Shown: positions 19,117 to 30,480, numbered from the stretch's first letter. The stretch is 64,000 bases of DNA from Aphrocallistes beatrix (GCA_963281255.1 OY725496.1:4441723-4505722), one strand, 5' to 3'. Program-made: numbers and translations. Notes: generated by a model from the sequence alone, not told the origin.

Positions 19117-19423
19117 TGTCTGAAGTGATATGTACTATCAGAAGTTGTTACTAAACTGGGATGGGACATTGACAATGAGGGATGTAGGTTTGTACAAAGT
19201 CCCGCGTTTAGATATTTCTGCAAATTCATGGGACTTCAGTTGGCACTTATCGAGGCATTCCGTCTCATTCCGGACTTTAGTAACTACCTTCTATATAAGA
19301 GCATTGAGTGAACTGAGTTGAGAGTATGCGTATGTCTTTACCTAAGAGTTCAGTGTTAATTAATGCACATATGTTAAATGCACCTTGATTGGTTATCAAA
19401 CTGAACTGATAGTTCCACAGCTA
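19117..19423. other. intergenic before aspartate aminotransferase
   Basis: Nothing recognised. A 63-codon ORF at 19130 starts from a non-ATG and has no supporting feature. Confidence 0.4.
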
Positions 19424-20644
19424 ATGAGTGGTTTCGACTTCTCACTGGTTCCATTGTGTCCCCCAGACACGGTGTTTGGGGTGCTAGACAGTTTCAAACA
19501 AGATTCAGACCCGAATAAAGTGAACCTAAGCGTCGGCGCCTACCGCACGGATGAAGGGGACCCATGGGTGCTGCCGATCGTCAAGGCCACGGAGCTGGCG
19601 TTAGCTCAAGACGTGCTCCAGGATCACGAGTACCTCCCCATCCCTGGTCTGTCCGCCTTTCTGGAGGCGTCTGCCAAGCTAGTCCTGGGGGCCGGGAGCC
19701 CGGTGATCATAGACAGCCGATACGCCGCGGTGCAGTGCATCGGCGGGACAGGGGCGCTGAACATTGGAATCGCTTTCCTGAAGAAGTTCAGTAAGAGCAA
19801 AGTGTTCTACACCCCCGCCCCCACCTGGCCCAACCACGGGAGCATTCTCCGAGAACTGGACATGGAGCCGCGCTCCTACCGCTACTACGACGTTGAAAGC
19901 AACTGCATCGACCAGGAAGGACTGCTGGAAGACCTCAGAGCGGCGCCTGAGGGTGCGACTGTCCTCCTTCACGGAGTGGCTCACAATCCCACCGGAATGG
20001 ACCCCTCTCATGAACAATGGAAGCAGATAGCCGCGGTGCTGCGTGAGCGGTCGCTAACACCTTTAATCGATTTCGCGTATCAAGGATTCGCCTCTGGAGA
20101 TCTAGAAAAGGACGCCTGGGCCTTACGCCACTTGGTAGAGCAAGGCCTCAACTTGTTCATCGCACAGTCCTACTCCAAGAACTTCGGACTGTATAACGAG
20201 AGGGTCGGCTGCTTGATGGTGACGGCCCCCTCCTCACAGATCGCCTCCTGCGTCAAGTCACAGCTGGCGGTCCTCTGCCGCACCACTTGGTCCAACCCCT
20301 CCAACCACGGAGCCAGGGTGGTGGCTACTGTCCTCAACAACCCGGCCATGCTCGCCGAGTGGAAGGAGAACTTGAAAGTGATGTCTGAAAGGCTGACGCA
20401 GATGCGACAGGGACTTTATGACCGCCTGAGGGTGCTTGGCACCCCTGGCAACTGGGAGCACCTCCTCCATCAGATTGGAATGTTCTCTTACACGGGACTG
20501 AAGCCCAATCAGGTGGAAATTCTCACCAAGAAATTCCACATCTACCTCATGAAGTCTGGCCGCATCAGCCTCGCCGGTCTCAATTCGAAAAATCTGGACT
20601 ACGTTGCTAAGGGAATCCATGAAGCGGTGACCGCTACAGCGTGA
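19424..20644 (+). CDS. GOT1: cytosolic aspartate aminotransferase
   Basis: 406 residues (human GOT1 is 413), no introns. It transfers the amino group between aspartate/2-oxoglutarate and oxaloacetate/glutamate using pyridoxal phosphate, in the malate-aspartate shuttle. The frame continues upstream to 19385 only through non-ATG codons, so the ATG at 19424 (MSGFDFSLVP) is chosen; there is no mitochondrial targeting peptide. Visible landmarks are VNLSVGAYRTDEG, the cofactor loop GGTGAL, AHNPTGMDP, the Asp/Tyr pair in DFAYQGFASG, the catalytic lysine in SYSKNFGLYNERVG (about residue 252) and the substrate arginine in GRISLAGLN. HGVAHNPTG replaces the more usual HACAHNPTG. Active-site residues look intact, so it is probably functional. 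Confidence 0.95.
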   Translation: MSGFDFSLVPLCPPDTVFGVLDSFKQDSDPNKVNLSVGAYRTDEGDPWVLPIVKATELALAQDVLQDHEYLPIPGLSAFLEASAKLVLGAGSPVIIDSRYAAVQCIGGTGALNIGIAFLKKFSKSKVFYTPAPTWPNHGSILRELDMEPRSYRYYDVESNCIDQEGLLEDLRAAPEGATVLLHGVAHNPTGMDPSHEQWKQIAAVLRERSLTPLIDFAYQGFASGDLEKDAWALRHLVEQGLNLFIAQSYSKNFGLYNERVGCLMVTAPSSQIASCVKSQLAVLCRTTWSNPSNHGARVVATVLNNPAMLAEWKENLKVMSERLTQMRQGLYDRLRVLGTPGNWEHLLHQIGMFSYTGLKPNQVEILTKKFHIYLMKSGRISLAGLNSKNLDYVAKGIHEAVTATA

Positions 20645-22342
20645 CGTCACTACTCACATCCTGTGTATCGGGCTGGGTGGGTAGGTATTATTGTATAGTG
20701 TATTGAACTATCTTATCTTAGGTATTTATTCTTTCCAATTATTGTGTTCGATTTATACGTCATGTTCTGACATGTTCATACTCTTAGGTGTTGAATTGTT
20801 CTGTTAATGAATGAGAAAATCTACAACTGTTGTTCCCCCTCTATTATATAGTTAATTTTAGAAACTCTACTCTACCTAGTTTATATTTTGACGTCCAATT
20901 AGTTTGTATTCAGAGACCATCTCATTTTAGTCGAAATTAATTAAATATTTCTTTAATTCGTTTTGGTTTATCAATAATTTCTATCATATCTAATGACAGA
21001 GTTATGGCAAAAACCCGGGATTTCTTATTTTTAAAAAGGTGCCAATTGTGTCGGGATTCCGTAATGGACACTTTGGTCTCTGACTCAGAATTAAACTGTT
21101 CGAGTCACTCACAAAATACTACAACCAACAAGTCGGGGGTTTTTTACCCCAGTTTTTTTCTGTCGCTAGGTCTGTAAACTTTATTTTATTAGTAGCAGGT
21201 AAACTCCATTACAATTGTCAGGGGTTTTTTGTCGTCTAGACTGTGCCAAAAGTTCAGTTTCTTCAATCAATCCGGTACAAATTAAACACCACAAAAATTT
21301 TAATCATATAGATGATGTGAGTATGTGGTTTGCTCTGGATAAAGAAATAATGATTCTGGACGATATTAGTTGAGCAATTTCATAGATTCAAAATATAAAA
21401 ATCATGATTAACCATGTATAGTGGCCAAACTAATATCTTTATTATTTAATAATGTAAAGCTTGGTATTGCATAAGCTAACTAAACAGACAACATAATGTA
21501 ATGCACTTTGACTTTTTGCGTCAAGTGCGCAGGTTCGCTGAACTTCTGTCTGTTTGGTTATAACAAAATGGTTATGCCAAACTAGCCTGACTAAATATTT
21601 AGTAATTCCTTATACATAATTAAGTAATAAATTTTGATTATTCTAGTCACTCAACCCGCCGTAGGGGAATTTTATACTCACCAATAATAAAATTGTGAAT
21701 ATAAAATTCCTCAGATAGATCACTCAGCAAATATGTGTTAAGTTCATTTCAAAATGCTATCATCTTAAGATACTGAGTTGTAGTCGCTAAATTTAGAAAT
21801 TCCAATGAAATTGATAATTTCTATTGCCAAGTGTCTCCTTGTATGGACTGCACTTTCTAGGAACTTTTTCTGTCACTTTTTCATTGAGATGATTGACGTC
21901 AACATTCACCTAGATGCAGTACATTCATCTGTAATAGCATAGCTTTACCATTAAATTTATAATTGCGAAAAGTGCCCTGCTATTCTGAATTCCATTCTCA
22001 ATTGTATCCAATAATTATGCATACCTCTAATTGCATTCCAAGAATATTAAACCCATTATGGAAATGCACTCCCGTTATCAGAACAATCTTATTAATGAGA
22101 GTTAGTGTTTCCATATCTCTCCCAGGTCAATTCCAGGCCTGAGCAAACAATTTGCAAGGCTTTAGTAAAGCAACAACAATTCCAGTTATGTAATCTCGTG
22201 GCTTATTTGTATATATGTATGCGGCATTGAGCCCATGGTAATTACTTTGCTAGAACTTGTTCGTATTCAGTTTACATGATACGTGGCCAGCATATATAAA
22301 TACTGTTCTTCTACTGAAACAAAGATCTAGCTTAGTATAGAC
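20645..22342. other. intergenic, 1.7 kb
   Basis: AT-rich with T-runs near 21140-21240 (for example GGGGGTTTTTTACCCC). No gene or paired terminal repeat identified except the TATA box at 22293. Confidence 0.5.
22293..22302 (+). promoter_or_regulatory. TATA box of the EH-domain gene
   Basis: TATATAAATA 41 bp before the ATG at 22343, implying a very short 5' UTR. Confidence 0.55.
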
Positions 22343-25261
22343 ATGACCGATGAAGTAATGGAGCCTTTGACTGGAATGGAGTTTGATAAAAAACGATCAA
22401 AGAAACCGAATGATTTCGTGGATAACTCGAATCCAGTCGCTGCCCCTAAAACCCCAGACAAGAAGAAAAAGAAATTCTTCTTCCCAAAGTCGAAAGCAAA
22501 ACAGGACAAACAGGACAAGAAGAGAACTATGAAATCAGAACTCATAACGAACTCAATTCAGAATCCTTCGAACCATCCCATCCCCGAAGAGACACCTGGA
22601 CAGCATTTGGGAGTCCTCCACACAAATCACCTTAGCCACTCGCCTGATTTAGGCGAAGAGACAAACGATTCTCGCTCTCTTCTCAAAAACCCACAACCCG
22701 TTTTTCTCTCGAAACAGATCCCAGTTTCCACCCAGCCCTCGCTTCCTCTCTCCAACCCTAAGAAGAGCTATGCTGAAACTCAGGACGGGACCACTCACGA
22801 TGTTCCCCTTCTGTCCCCCTCCTCACAGGACCTACCCCCTGAACATGTCCTCTCGGAGTCCTCTGTGGAGTCTAATCCGGTCTTGACCGGGAAACCCTCG
22901 CCCTGGGAACCGAACCCCAGCCCTGAGTGTCAGATTGAGCCGAATCTCGGGCTGTCCCAGAGTTGGGAGAAGTGTCGAGATCCTCCTGAACAGCCTCCCT
23001 TTTCTGCCACGACTTCAAACTCATACGACTCACACCTCAACAAGCCCGCTGTACCCCCCACAGGCTCGGACGAGTTTCCTCCCGTCGCTGGTTTGCCACT
23101 CAAGTCCTCTTCACACGATTCCATCCCACACTCGCCTCAGGACGATTCTCAGATTACTTACTTCCCTTCCACAGGCACGAACTCGCAGTCTCTATTCTCT
23201 AAATCTCTCTCCTCCCATTCTCTCTCCAGCACGCTCCCCTCCTCGAATAGCCCCTACCTCATCACCACCTCAGAGTTCCAGTCGTTCTCTTCCTTTTTCT
23301 CTGCACTCAACCCGCAGGACGGACTCCTGTACGGAGAACAAGCGAGGGCCTACTTCTTGCGTTCCGGACTGCCGAATGAGGAGCTTTCGAGGATTTGGAA
23401 ACTGTCCGACCTTGACAATGACAAGAAACTCACATTCTCGGAGTTCTGTATCGCTATGAAACTGGTCAGGAATCGCAAGAAGGATGTTCCCCTCCCGAAC
23501 ACGCTCCCCCCTTCTATCCTAGAGTCACTCAAAACGCTCGCAAACTCCGTAGAGTTCCCTCGCACCATTCAAACCGACTCACTCCCAGATTCTGACTCTC
23601 CTGCTGACCTGTCAGACGACATCCCCCTCCTAGACTTAGGGGCAGCTGAGAAATCGCCTCTTTTAAGTACAGACCAAACAGAGGAACCTAATTCTCAACC
23701 AGCCCCGAATGTGAGCATGACAGAGGGGACTCATAGAGAAACAGAATCTCCTATTTCAGATGCCCCCTCCGATCAGCTGGAGGAGACTGACCTCCTGTCC
23801 TCTGAACTCTCACAGCCGGAATCCCTTGAGGGCAAGGAGCAGGGGGGATTGGACGATACGGTGACGGCAGAAAGCCTGCAGAGCGAACTAGCGGGGGAGA
23901 TTGAAGACCCGATACCTAAGCTCTCCAACTCATCAAACACAACTGACTACAAGGATCAGATTAAGAGTATTTTCACACCTATCCCGAATCCAATCCCACC
24001 CCCTCCTAGCAAGACAGAGATCAGGAAACGCTCCCTCCATCCTGCTCAGGACCCAGTTGTCCCCTCCCCACGCATCGACGTCACACCTGTGCAGATGAGA
24101 GCGCACACGGTGTCCAACACCAAAGCTAACCCGCCCGGACACCTCGATCTCGGCGACAACGAAAGCCCCATGATACTCTCACTCACGCCCAGGGGTAACA
24201 CTGACCCGAAGGACATGGCGAGATCGAAATATAACCGCATGCAGAAGCGGAACGACAGAATATCTGCCGTGGTGCTGTTAGACCGAGAAGAGTCTCAAGT
24301 CTCTCTGATCAACCGAGGGGAGGTGCAAACCTTTGAGCTGTCCCCCCGAGGTGATGACATTTCCGAATGTGTTGAGGAGCGATTCTTTAATGAGTTGAAT
24401 GCACTCGGAAAACCTGCCGCGGAAACTATGAAATTTCGCGAGAGATCACCCAATTTCTCTTCCCCGAACAAGGTAGAACCGATTAGTAATAAGCCCAAGA
24501 AGTTTAAATTCTTCGGCCGTAACAAGAAGAGTGACAGCACAGCTAGCATTGAGAAGGTAGTGAATGGAGATTCTCTATTGAGGAAGAAAAAGGTAAAGAA
24601 ATTGAGTAAGAAAGAATCTAAGCAAAATTCTAAGCACAAAAGAGCGAGCTCTTACGACATGGATTCCTCAGGGAAGCCGAGACTGTACAGCAGTCAGAAT
24701 GACCTCACTTCTCCTAACAAATGCGACCATCGTAAGATCGTAATGGCAATGACTTCTGACCAACTTTCTGCCCGTTTCTCGCCCCAGCGATCCTCCAGCA
24801 CCCAGTCTCTCAGTCCATCTCATAAGGCGAGGTGTGAAATCCAGACACAAAGGGACAATGACAGTTTTGACAGCGGTGGGTCCAGCGAAGAGGTCCCTTC
24901 TGACGGAGAACCCATCGTCAGAATGCGTACACATACGACAGGGAGTATTGAATATCGAAACAACCGCAGTGTTTCCTCTCCCGAGTGCATAATGAGCACA
25001 ACGCCAGTCCCAGAACCTGATTCCGATTATAGATACACAACTGCGTCCGAAGTGGACGAGAAAACCCCCATTCACCAGCCAGAGGTGCTCTCCAACTCGC
25101 AGGAGAGAGACCTCCTCCGTCAGAGGATCGTGGCAATGGCCTCTAGGTGCGAGAGTCTGCGTGGTGTGAACACCGATTTGAGAGACGAACTCAATCAGAT
25201 TCGATTGCAAAAGAATGAGCTGAAAATGCAGCTCAGATTTAGAACACGTAATTACCTTTGA
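22343..25261 (+). CDS. EH-domain protein, REPS-like endocytic adaptor
   Basis: 972 residues in one exon. The only clear domain is an EH domain (about residues 308-390: FQSFSSFFSALNPQDGLLYG, then LPNEELSRIWKLSDLDNDKK with the EF-hand loop and the EH tryptophan, then FSEFCIAMKLV). EH domains bind NPF motifs in clathrin-dependent endocytosis. The wording after the domain (LPNTLPPSILESL) resembles REPS1/2. The rest is Ser/Pro-rich and probably disordered, with two basic clusters (KKKKFFFPKSKAK and KKFKFFGRNKK) that may bind membrane lipid. The last 50 residues form a coiled coil (ERDLLRQRIVAMASRCESLR), as in REPS proteins where it binds RalBP1. A REPS identity is likely but not proven, since only one EH domain and no DPF/DPW run is seen. 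Confidence 0.75.
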   Translation: MTDEVMEPLTGMEFDKKRSKKPNDFVDNSNPVAAPKTPDKKKKKFFFPKSKAKQDKQDKKRTMKSELITNSIQNPSNHPIPEETPGQHLGVLHTNHLSHSPDLGEETNDSRSLLKNPQPVFLSKQIPVSTQPSLPLSNPKKSYAETQDGTTHDVPLLSPSSQDLPPEHVLSESSVESNPVLTGKPSPWEPNPSPECQIEPNLGLSQSWEKCRDPPEQPPFSATTSNSYDSHLNKPAVPPTGSDEFPPVAGLPLKSSSHDSIPHSPQDDSQITYFPSTGTNSQSLFSKSLSSHSLSSTLPSSNSPYLITTSEFQSFSSFFSALNPQDGLLYGEQARAYFLRSGLPNEELSRIWKLSDLDNDKKLTFSEFCIAMKLVRNRKKDVPLPNTLPPSILESLKTLANSVEFPRTIQTDSLPDSDSPADLSDDIPLLDLGAAEKSPLLSTDQTEEPNSQPAPNVSMTEGTHRETESPISDAPSDQLEETDLLSSELSQPESLEGKEQGGLDDTVTAESLQSELAGEIEDPIPKLSNSSNTTDYKDQIKSIFTPIPNPIPPPPSKTEIRKRSLHPAQDPVVPSPRIDVTPVQMRAHTVSNTKANPPGHLDLGDNESPMILSLTPRGNTDPKDMARSKYNRMQKRNDRISAVVLLDREESQVSLINRGEVQTFELSPRGDDISECVEERFFNELNALGKPAAETMKFRERSPNFSSPNKVEPISNKPKKFKFFGRNKKSDSTASIEKVVNGDSLLRKKKVKKLSKKESKQNSKHKRASSYDMDSSGKPRLYSSQNDLTSPNKCDHRKIVMAMTSDQLSARFSPQRSSSTQSLSPSHKARCEIQTQRDNDSFDSGGSSEEVPSDGEPIVRMRTHTTGSIEYRNNRSVSSPECIMSTTPVPEPDSDYRYTTASEVDEKTPIHQPEVLSNSQERDLLRQRIVAMASRCESLRGVNTDLRDELNQIRLQKNELKMQLRFRTRNYL

Positions 25262-27453
25262 TCTCCTGTGCTAACCTTACTCTAATCTAATCATTTAACA
25301 GTTTAAATATTATCAATTAATATCTGCAATAGATAGTGTTGCCACATTGTATGTCCTGTTGTACCCCTACCCCCGAGTACGAGTTGGTGCTCCGTTGCTT
25401 ATATGGGTTAAATTTTGAATTGTTGGTAATTTTTTTACAAATTTCTTTATTAAATGACGCATTTTAATATGAATTAATTATATTGCTTATCTTGTTCAAT
25501 TGAGTGCGTGTCTCTTGAAACTGGGAATGTGACATTGAAAAGTTCTGTTCGTAGATTGTGAACGTAAGCTCGTGTCACAATCAACTCATCTATTTGTGGG
25601 CAGCGGTTATTTATGAAACATTTCTCTTATTTTAGTCTTCAGACACGGAATCGCGTCCCGCTTTTATCATGGCTAATGACTCAATTTGGTGTGCATGGCC
25701 ATAGTACTCCGATAGCTTAGGTGATTCTGTCAAGGACACCTTGGATATATTTGCATACAAAATAATCCATTTGTTATCTGCCATTAATAATCTCTGGTAC
25801 TACACAGTGATTACATGATAATGTAAAGAATCCGCACACAATATCGTAGCATGTATTATCACTAAGAAGAATGAGAATCAGTATACGTACGCTTACTGAC
25901 TGAAAGTATCGATGATTTCAGAGTCACAACATACATACATGCATTCTTGTTTCTAAATTCTGATTTTATGGCAACGATACAACCTAAGAATTCTCACAGT
26001 AAACACGATAGATTAAGTAGGCCAATAAGGCCATGGAAGTAGCCTTGCATTTTACTTAGGGCCACACCAAGGAGTCGTTAAATTTGTATACTTTATGCTA
26101 TTCGATTAAATGTGGAGCCAAACCATGGACAGGTTGCAGGGAGAGAGCCATAGGACACATGTTTTCAGGCCAAGTTTGATCCTAGTAACCGACGCTCCCG
26201 ATTATTAATATTCTGTGAAACCCATCATTCCATTGGATAAGTTAAATTGGCATTGAATTGTGGTGTGCACTTTAAGATATTGCGCAGAATAGTATTTGCA
26301 AATCCCAACCGAAACTAAGCAAATCTTCACACGCATACTTGCCAAATGTCCAGTTTTTGGCGGGACGTCCCGCTTTTTCGGACATATGTTAAAAGTAATG
26401 TCCCGCGAAAACGTTCAAAAAAGTTAAATTGTCCCGCTTTCCAGTGTATAGGACTATTACGAATATACTGTGTCTCGCTAAATAACTCAATGTCCCGCTT
26501 AAATACTACTTATGTCCCGCTTTTTTCCTTGCAGAGGTTGGCAAGTATGCATACAACTCAGTATTCATAAATTGTATGCTACGTAACTTGGAGTATAATG
26601 TTCACTTCAATGTTCACTTTTTCTCCTGAAGGTCTTGAAAGTTGTTATTATGATAATACATTTGTGGTTTCGAATTTCATTTGAGTGAAACATCCGTCAA
26701 TGTAACGTCATCATGTTTCCACTCAACTGTTTGCATTGGAAGTAACATGTTGTTTCCATTGCACTAGCAATTCCAACTTAGATCGAAGACTTTCAAAACC
26801 ACTCAATTCCCAAAAACCTTCTAATATCAAAAGTTCACCTCGAGTTAACACAAAGCCTGAAGTTTATTGTATATTTTAGGATTTCTGAAGTCACAGACAA
26901 TTTTACTAAATATTTGATCAAGGTATGCATCGGCTAATCATATTCTGCTCACTGGTTTACATGGTTACACACCTTGTTACGAGAATGTCATAGTCAGCTA
27001 GGGTTTAATTAATTATAAATTAGTACCAAATCAAGTAGCAGGTGTGGGGGAATATTATTGTAAATACATTTTTGTGGACAGCCAGTGCATTCTTCTAAAC
27101 CCCAATTGCTAATAACCAACAATTATCTTGAAAGTTGTAAATCATATCAGCTGGAGCAGTGCTGATATGCATAATGTTAATGTTAATTCAGTGTATTACT
27201 TGAATTGAATGAAGAAGCCCACATATTGTCCACTGGTTAGGCTGACATATGTGCATTTATATGCAGTGGTAGGAAAGTTCCATTCTTTCATTAGCAGAAC
27301 TGTACCATAGAAGATTTATCTAACCGAAACTGTCCTGAACTAGTATATATGCCAATTCAGTAGAAACTTTTTATCAAATTTGCAAGACTATCAAATATTG
27401 ATTAGCTATCTACTCCTGATAACTCTTAAACTCTTGGAAATATAATTATCGAA
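25262..27453. other. intergenic, 2.2 kb, with one MITE-like element
   Basis: Contains CGCGTCCCGCTTTTATCATG near 25651 (related sequence near 56013) and the element at 26333-26550. No gene seen. Confidence 0.5.
26333..26550. mobile_element. 218-bp MITE-like element with internal TGTCCCGC repeats
   Basis: Perfect 13-bp terminal inverted repeats GCATACTTGCCAA (26333-26345) and TTGGCAAGTATGC (26538-26550). Inside are five spaced copies of (A/T/C)GTCCCGC. Termini of the TACTTGCCAA kind are common on non-autonomous DNA transposons in animals. No coding capacity. Confidence 0.65.
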
Positions 27454-28254
27454 ATGTGCAGGTGCAACTCTTACAACTTATGCGCTTACTTATGGTCCTG
27501 TCTCTCCATCATATCGACCGTTATCTGCATCCTGGGGTTCTACCTGCCCGTGTGGATGGAAGTCTTCAACCCGTACTTAATCGACGGGAAGACGAATCCA
27601 GTCGTGCTCAGCACGTATAGAGCCTGCCACTATCCTCAAGTCACGAACATGACGAAAGAAACACAGCTCTATTCCGAACTCGATTCGAGATACCAACATT
27701 GTGTCCCAGAGGAAGAGAGAGATTCAAACACAACCTTTTTCTACCTCATAGATTCTCAATGTGCTGATGACACGTCTGGGTGTAACTACGGCGTGCCTGC
27801 ACCTCAACCAATCATATACCACCTCTACTGTGGGAGATTGATCGATTTCAATGCCATTCTGGCCGAAGAATGGAAGGCAGCTACCCTCTTGATGGGAGTG
27901 GGCTCCTTCTGTTTAGTCGTGACAGCTTTTATTTCTCTTTTCGGATGCTGCATTCGCAAGTTATTCACGATCTACCTCACTCTCCTCGTGTCGGCAGTGC
28001 AGATGCTAGGCAGTCTCTGCTTCGTAGCAGCGATAATTCTCTTTCTGGTCGGATTGAGGAGCTCAAAGATCACCAGACTGTGCTCATTCGAAACCTGCTC
28101 AGCGGGTCTATTCCAGTTGGGGATATGCAGTCTCGGTTGGGCCTACTACCTCACGGCTTTCGGCACCTTTTTAGCCTTAATAAGCTCGCTACTCTCCATC
28201 ACAACAGCCTGTCATAAAAACAGAAACCACGATGATAAGTCATTTGCGATCTGA
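27454..28254 (+). CDS. LHFPL-family tetraspan membrane protein
   Basis: 266 residues, intronless. The LHFPL family (PMP22/claudin-like clan) are four-pass proteins that act as auxiliary subunits of channels and receptors, for example in hair-cell mechanotransduction or with GABA-A receptors. Four hydrophobic segments lie at about 11-33, 141-168, 174-200 and 223-250. Diagnostic motifs are RACHYP after the first segment, CGR before the second, FISLFGCC, and the family signature FQLGICSLGWAYY before the fourth. The first extracellular loop is about 40 residues longer than usual, with extra cysteines and N-glycosylation sequons NMT and NTT. Which vertebrate paralogue is closest cannot be decided. 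A poly(A) signal follows the stop. Confidence 0.88.
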   Translation: MCRCNSYNLCAYLWSCLSIISTVICILGFYLPVWMEVFNPYLIDGKTNPVVLSTYRACHYPQVTNMTKETQLYSELDSRYQHCVPEEERDSNTTFFYLIDSQCADDTSGCNYGVPAPQPIIYHLYCGRLIDFNAILAEEWKAATLLMGVGSFCLVVTAFISLFGCCIRKLFTIYLTLLVSAVQMLGSLCFVAAIILFLVGLRSSKITRLCSFETCSAGLFQLGICSLGWAYYLTAFGTFLALISSLLSITTACHKNRNHDDKSFAI

Positions 28255-28320
28255 TCCACACTTCTTCCTACCCGCGGCTGTCAACGAGATTATTTATCTG
28301 TTGTTTATATCATATATTAG

Positions 28321-28326
28321 AATAAA
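28321..28326 (+). terminator. poly(A) signal AATAAA of the LHFPL gene
   Basis: Canonical hexamer 67 bp after the stop codon. Confidence 0.6.
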
Positions 28327-28592
28327 TCAGCTAATTTGACTACTCTTGTTGCTTCATTTTCATTAAGATTGATTCATGTTATTTGTTGAATCGAGTTTGT
28401 TAGCTATTTTCAATTGTTGTAATGATTTATCCTGAGCTAAAATATACCAAATATAATGGAAATTACTCAAGTATGAGGATAATAAGGGAGAACTGGGTCT
28501 AAAAAATAATATTCAAACCGCTAATATTCGATGAATTTATGGATTACTAAAGGTTATCAATAGAATCTGAATGCTAGTCAAATTTGACTCTA

Positions 28593-30332
28593 ATGGGTAT
28601 TCGAGGTCTTTTCACCTATATCCATAACAACAACTCCTTCTGGATCAATATTTCGCAAATGATCGATGAAAATAAAAGATCAGATGGAAGGCCATCCAAA
28701 ATAATAATAGACGGTCCGAATTTAGCTAACCAGCTACACAAACTCGGTGACTTCGATTCACTGTATGGAGGGCAGTACCAAGAGTACTACGAGACTGTGA
28801 GGGGGTTTTTAGAGGCAGTAATTAATTCCGGATTCACTCCAATCGTCGTGTTGGAAGAGACAATGGAGGAAAGGAAACGAGAAACCATTTTAATTCGGAG
28901 AGTTGAAAAGCTAAAGGAGTTGGATAGGTGTGTCCATGAGGGAAGTATAATCTCTAAATTGCCTAGGATGGGATATATTACCTTCACGCAGGCTGTGTTG
29001 GATCTGAAAATAGAGAGGGTATCGTGTGACTCTGAAGCTGATCCTGTAATCACTGCTCTCGCGTCGTCCCTCAACGCATACATAATGAGTAGCGACAGTG
29101 ACTTCTTCTTTACATGCATCCCCGGCGTGTTTTCAGTCGACTTCTTGTCATGGCCCGACGGAGTGTTGACTGGGAGCTGTTACCATCTTGAGTACTTCCT
29201 CGAGCATCACAGGCTACAGCTGTGGATGGTCCCGTTCGTTGTAATGATGCTAAGAAATGACTTCATCCCGGAATGGCTATTTCAGGAAATTGAATATGTG
29301 AGAGAAAAGGCTATTGAGCATCTCGGTGGGCGTAATAAAATCTGGCGAGTATTGCAAATGATTGGTTCTTTCAGAAGTGAGAAAAAAGTTCTAGAATATT
29401 TTGAATCTCGTCTATCACAAAAGGCCTGGCGAAAATTCCAGGATTGTTACGACAGCGCAGTTTCTTCCTATCTCTGCCCGAACTCACTCGTCCGAATCGA
29501 CCCATCTCTCCCACACTACGGTCTGGAGTACAGGAATGTCCGTGAGAAGTCTGACCTCTCTCTTGATTCGCTGTTGCGAGTGGCTTGGGCATGGGGTGCG
29601 GTCATTAACAGAGAGACACTCGCGCAGTGTAACAACGAGGATTTCCAGCGAGACCCCGCTACCAACTGCTCCGTCAGCGTTCGCCAGTACTTGTACAGTT
29701 TTATCCTGAGAGGCGGCTATCTCGTAGAGATTGGACGCAATAACTCTTTGGGTCTCCGACACGATCATTTAGAGCTTTTCGAAACTCTCCCTAATGGAAA
29801 TCTCCTTCCTGATCTCGACGAAGTTCTGGCAAAACCAGAGAGTGATCGGTTTGATATATTTCTCCAGGTCGTACAGTGCTCGAATGAGAAGATACTACGA
29901 CTAGAGGACCCTTGGAGAATGCTGGCCTTCTCTCTCAACTACTGGTACTCACACTGTAACCCAAAGCCTCCTGGTTCCCTTCTAGAGATAATAACCGTCT
30001 CATGTCTGATAACTTATAAACATCCATGGAGAAATTACTCAAAATTCTCACAGAACATAAACCACCTAATCTCCAAACACCTACTCTCCTATCACCAGGT
30101 TGCTCAGTGGCATGCTACGCAACACGACATCTACAAACTGGCCTTGCTCCTAGCTATCCCTAATCTCAGCCCTTGCGTCTTCTCTAACGGACGTCTTCTG
30201 TTTCAGATTATTATGGATAGAGAGTTCAGAGAGAACCAACTTCACAAATTTATTAGTGTGCAAAGTCAACTGTGGATACATTACTTCACTGAATTAATAG
30301 TGCCTTCTTCGCAAAATAAAATTTATAAATAG
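28593..30332 (+). CDS. ASTE1: Asteroid-like XPG-N domain protein (ASTE1 family)
   Basis: 579 residues, one exon. The ATG at 28593 gives MGIRGLFTYI, the start typical of XPG/FEN1-related proteins; upstream in-frame codons include only TTG. The N-terminal nuclease-like region has IIIDGPNLANQL (first acidic residue) and, near residues 145-170, DSEADPVITALAS followed by MSSDSDFF, the XPG-I acidic cluster. The remaining 400 residues match the long helical part of Asteroid proteins in layout (FVVMMLRNDFIPEWLF, then a Trp-rich C-terminal part). Human ASTE1 has been described as a structure-specific nuclease in double-strand-break repair and the Drosophila protein was linked to EGFR signalling. Acidic positions are retained, so activity is plausible. 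Confidence 0.82.
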   Translation: MGIRGLFTYIHNNNSFWINISQMIDENKRSDGRPSKIIIDGPNLANQLHKLGDFDSLYGGQYQEYYETVRGFLEAVINSGFTPIVVLEETMEERKRETILIRRVEKLKELDRCVHEGSIISKLPRMGYITFTQAVLDLKIERVSCDSEADPVITALASSLNAYIMSSDSDFFFTCIPGVFSVDFLSWPDGVLTGSCYHLEYFLEHHRLQLWMVPFVVMMLRNDFIPEWLFQEIEYVREKAIEHLGGRNKIWRVLQMIGSFRSEKKVLEYFESRLSQKAWRKFQDCYDSAVSSYLCPNSLVRIDPSLPHYGLEYRNVREKSDLSLDSLLRVAWAWGAVINRETLAQCNNEDFQRDPATNCSVSVRQYLYSFILRGGYLVEIGRNNSLGLRHDHLELFETLPNGNLLPDLDEVLAKPESDRFDIFLQVVQCSNEKILRLEDPWRMLAFSLNYWYSHCNPKPPGSLLEIITVSCLITYKHPWRNYSKFSQNINHLISKHLLSYHQVAQWHATQHDIYKLALLLAIPNLSPCVFSNGRLLFQIIMDREFRENQLHKFISVQSQLWIHYFTELIVPSSQNKIYK

Positions 30333-30480
30333 TCTAACGATTAATTTGTGCATTTCACTGCTCCACTCATACATGTTGTATAATGTATACATTACTGAAT
30401 AGATATGAATCTTAATCTTGATGTGTCAAGGGTGAATAGAGATAACATGGTTCTTGAGTTTATTATTTCCAGTGTATAAA

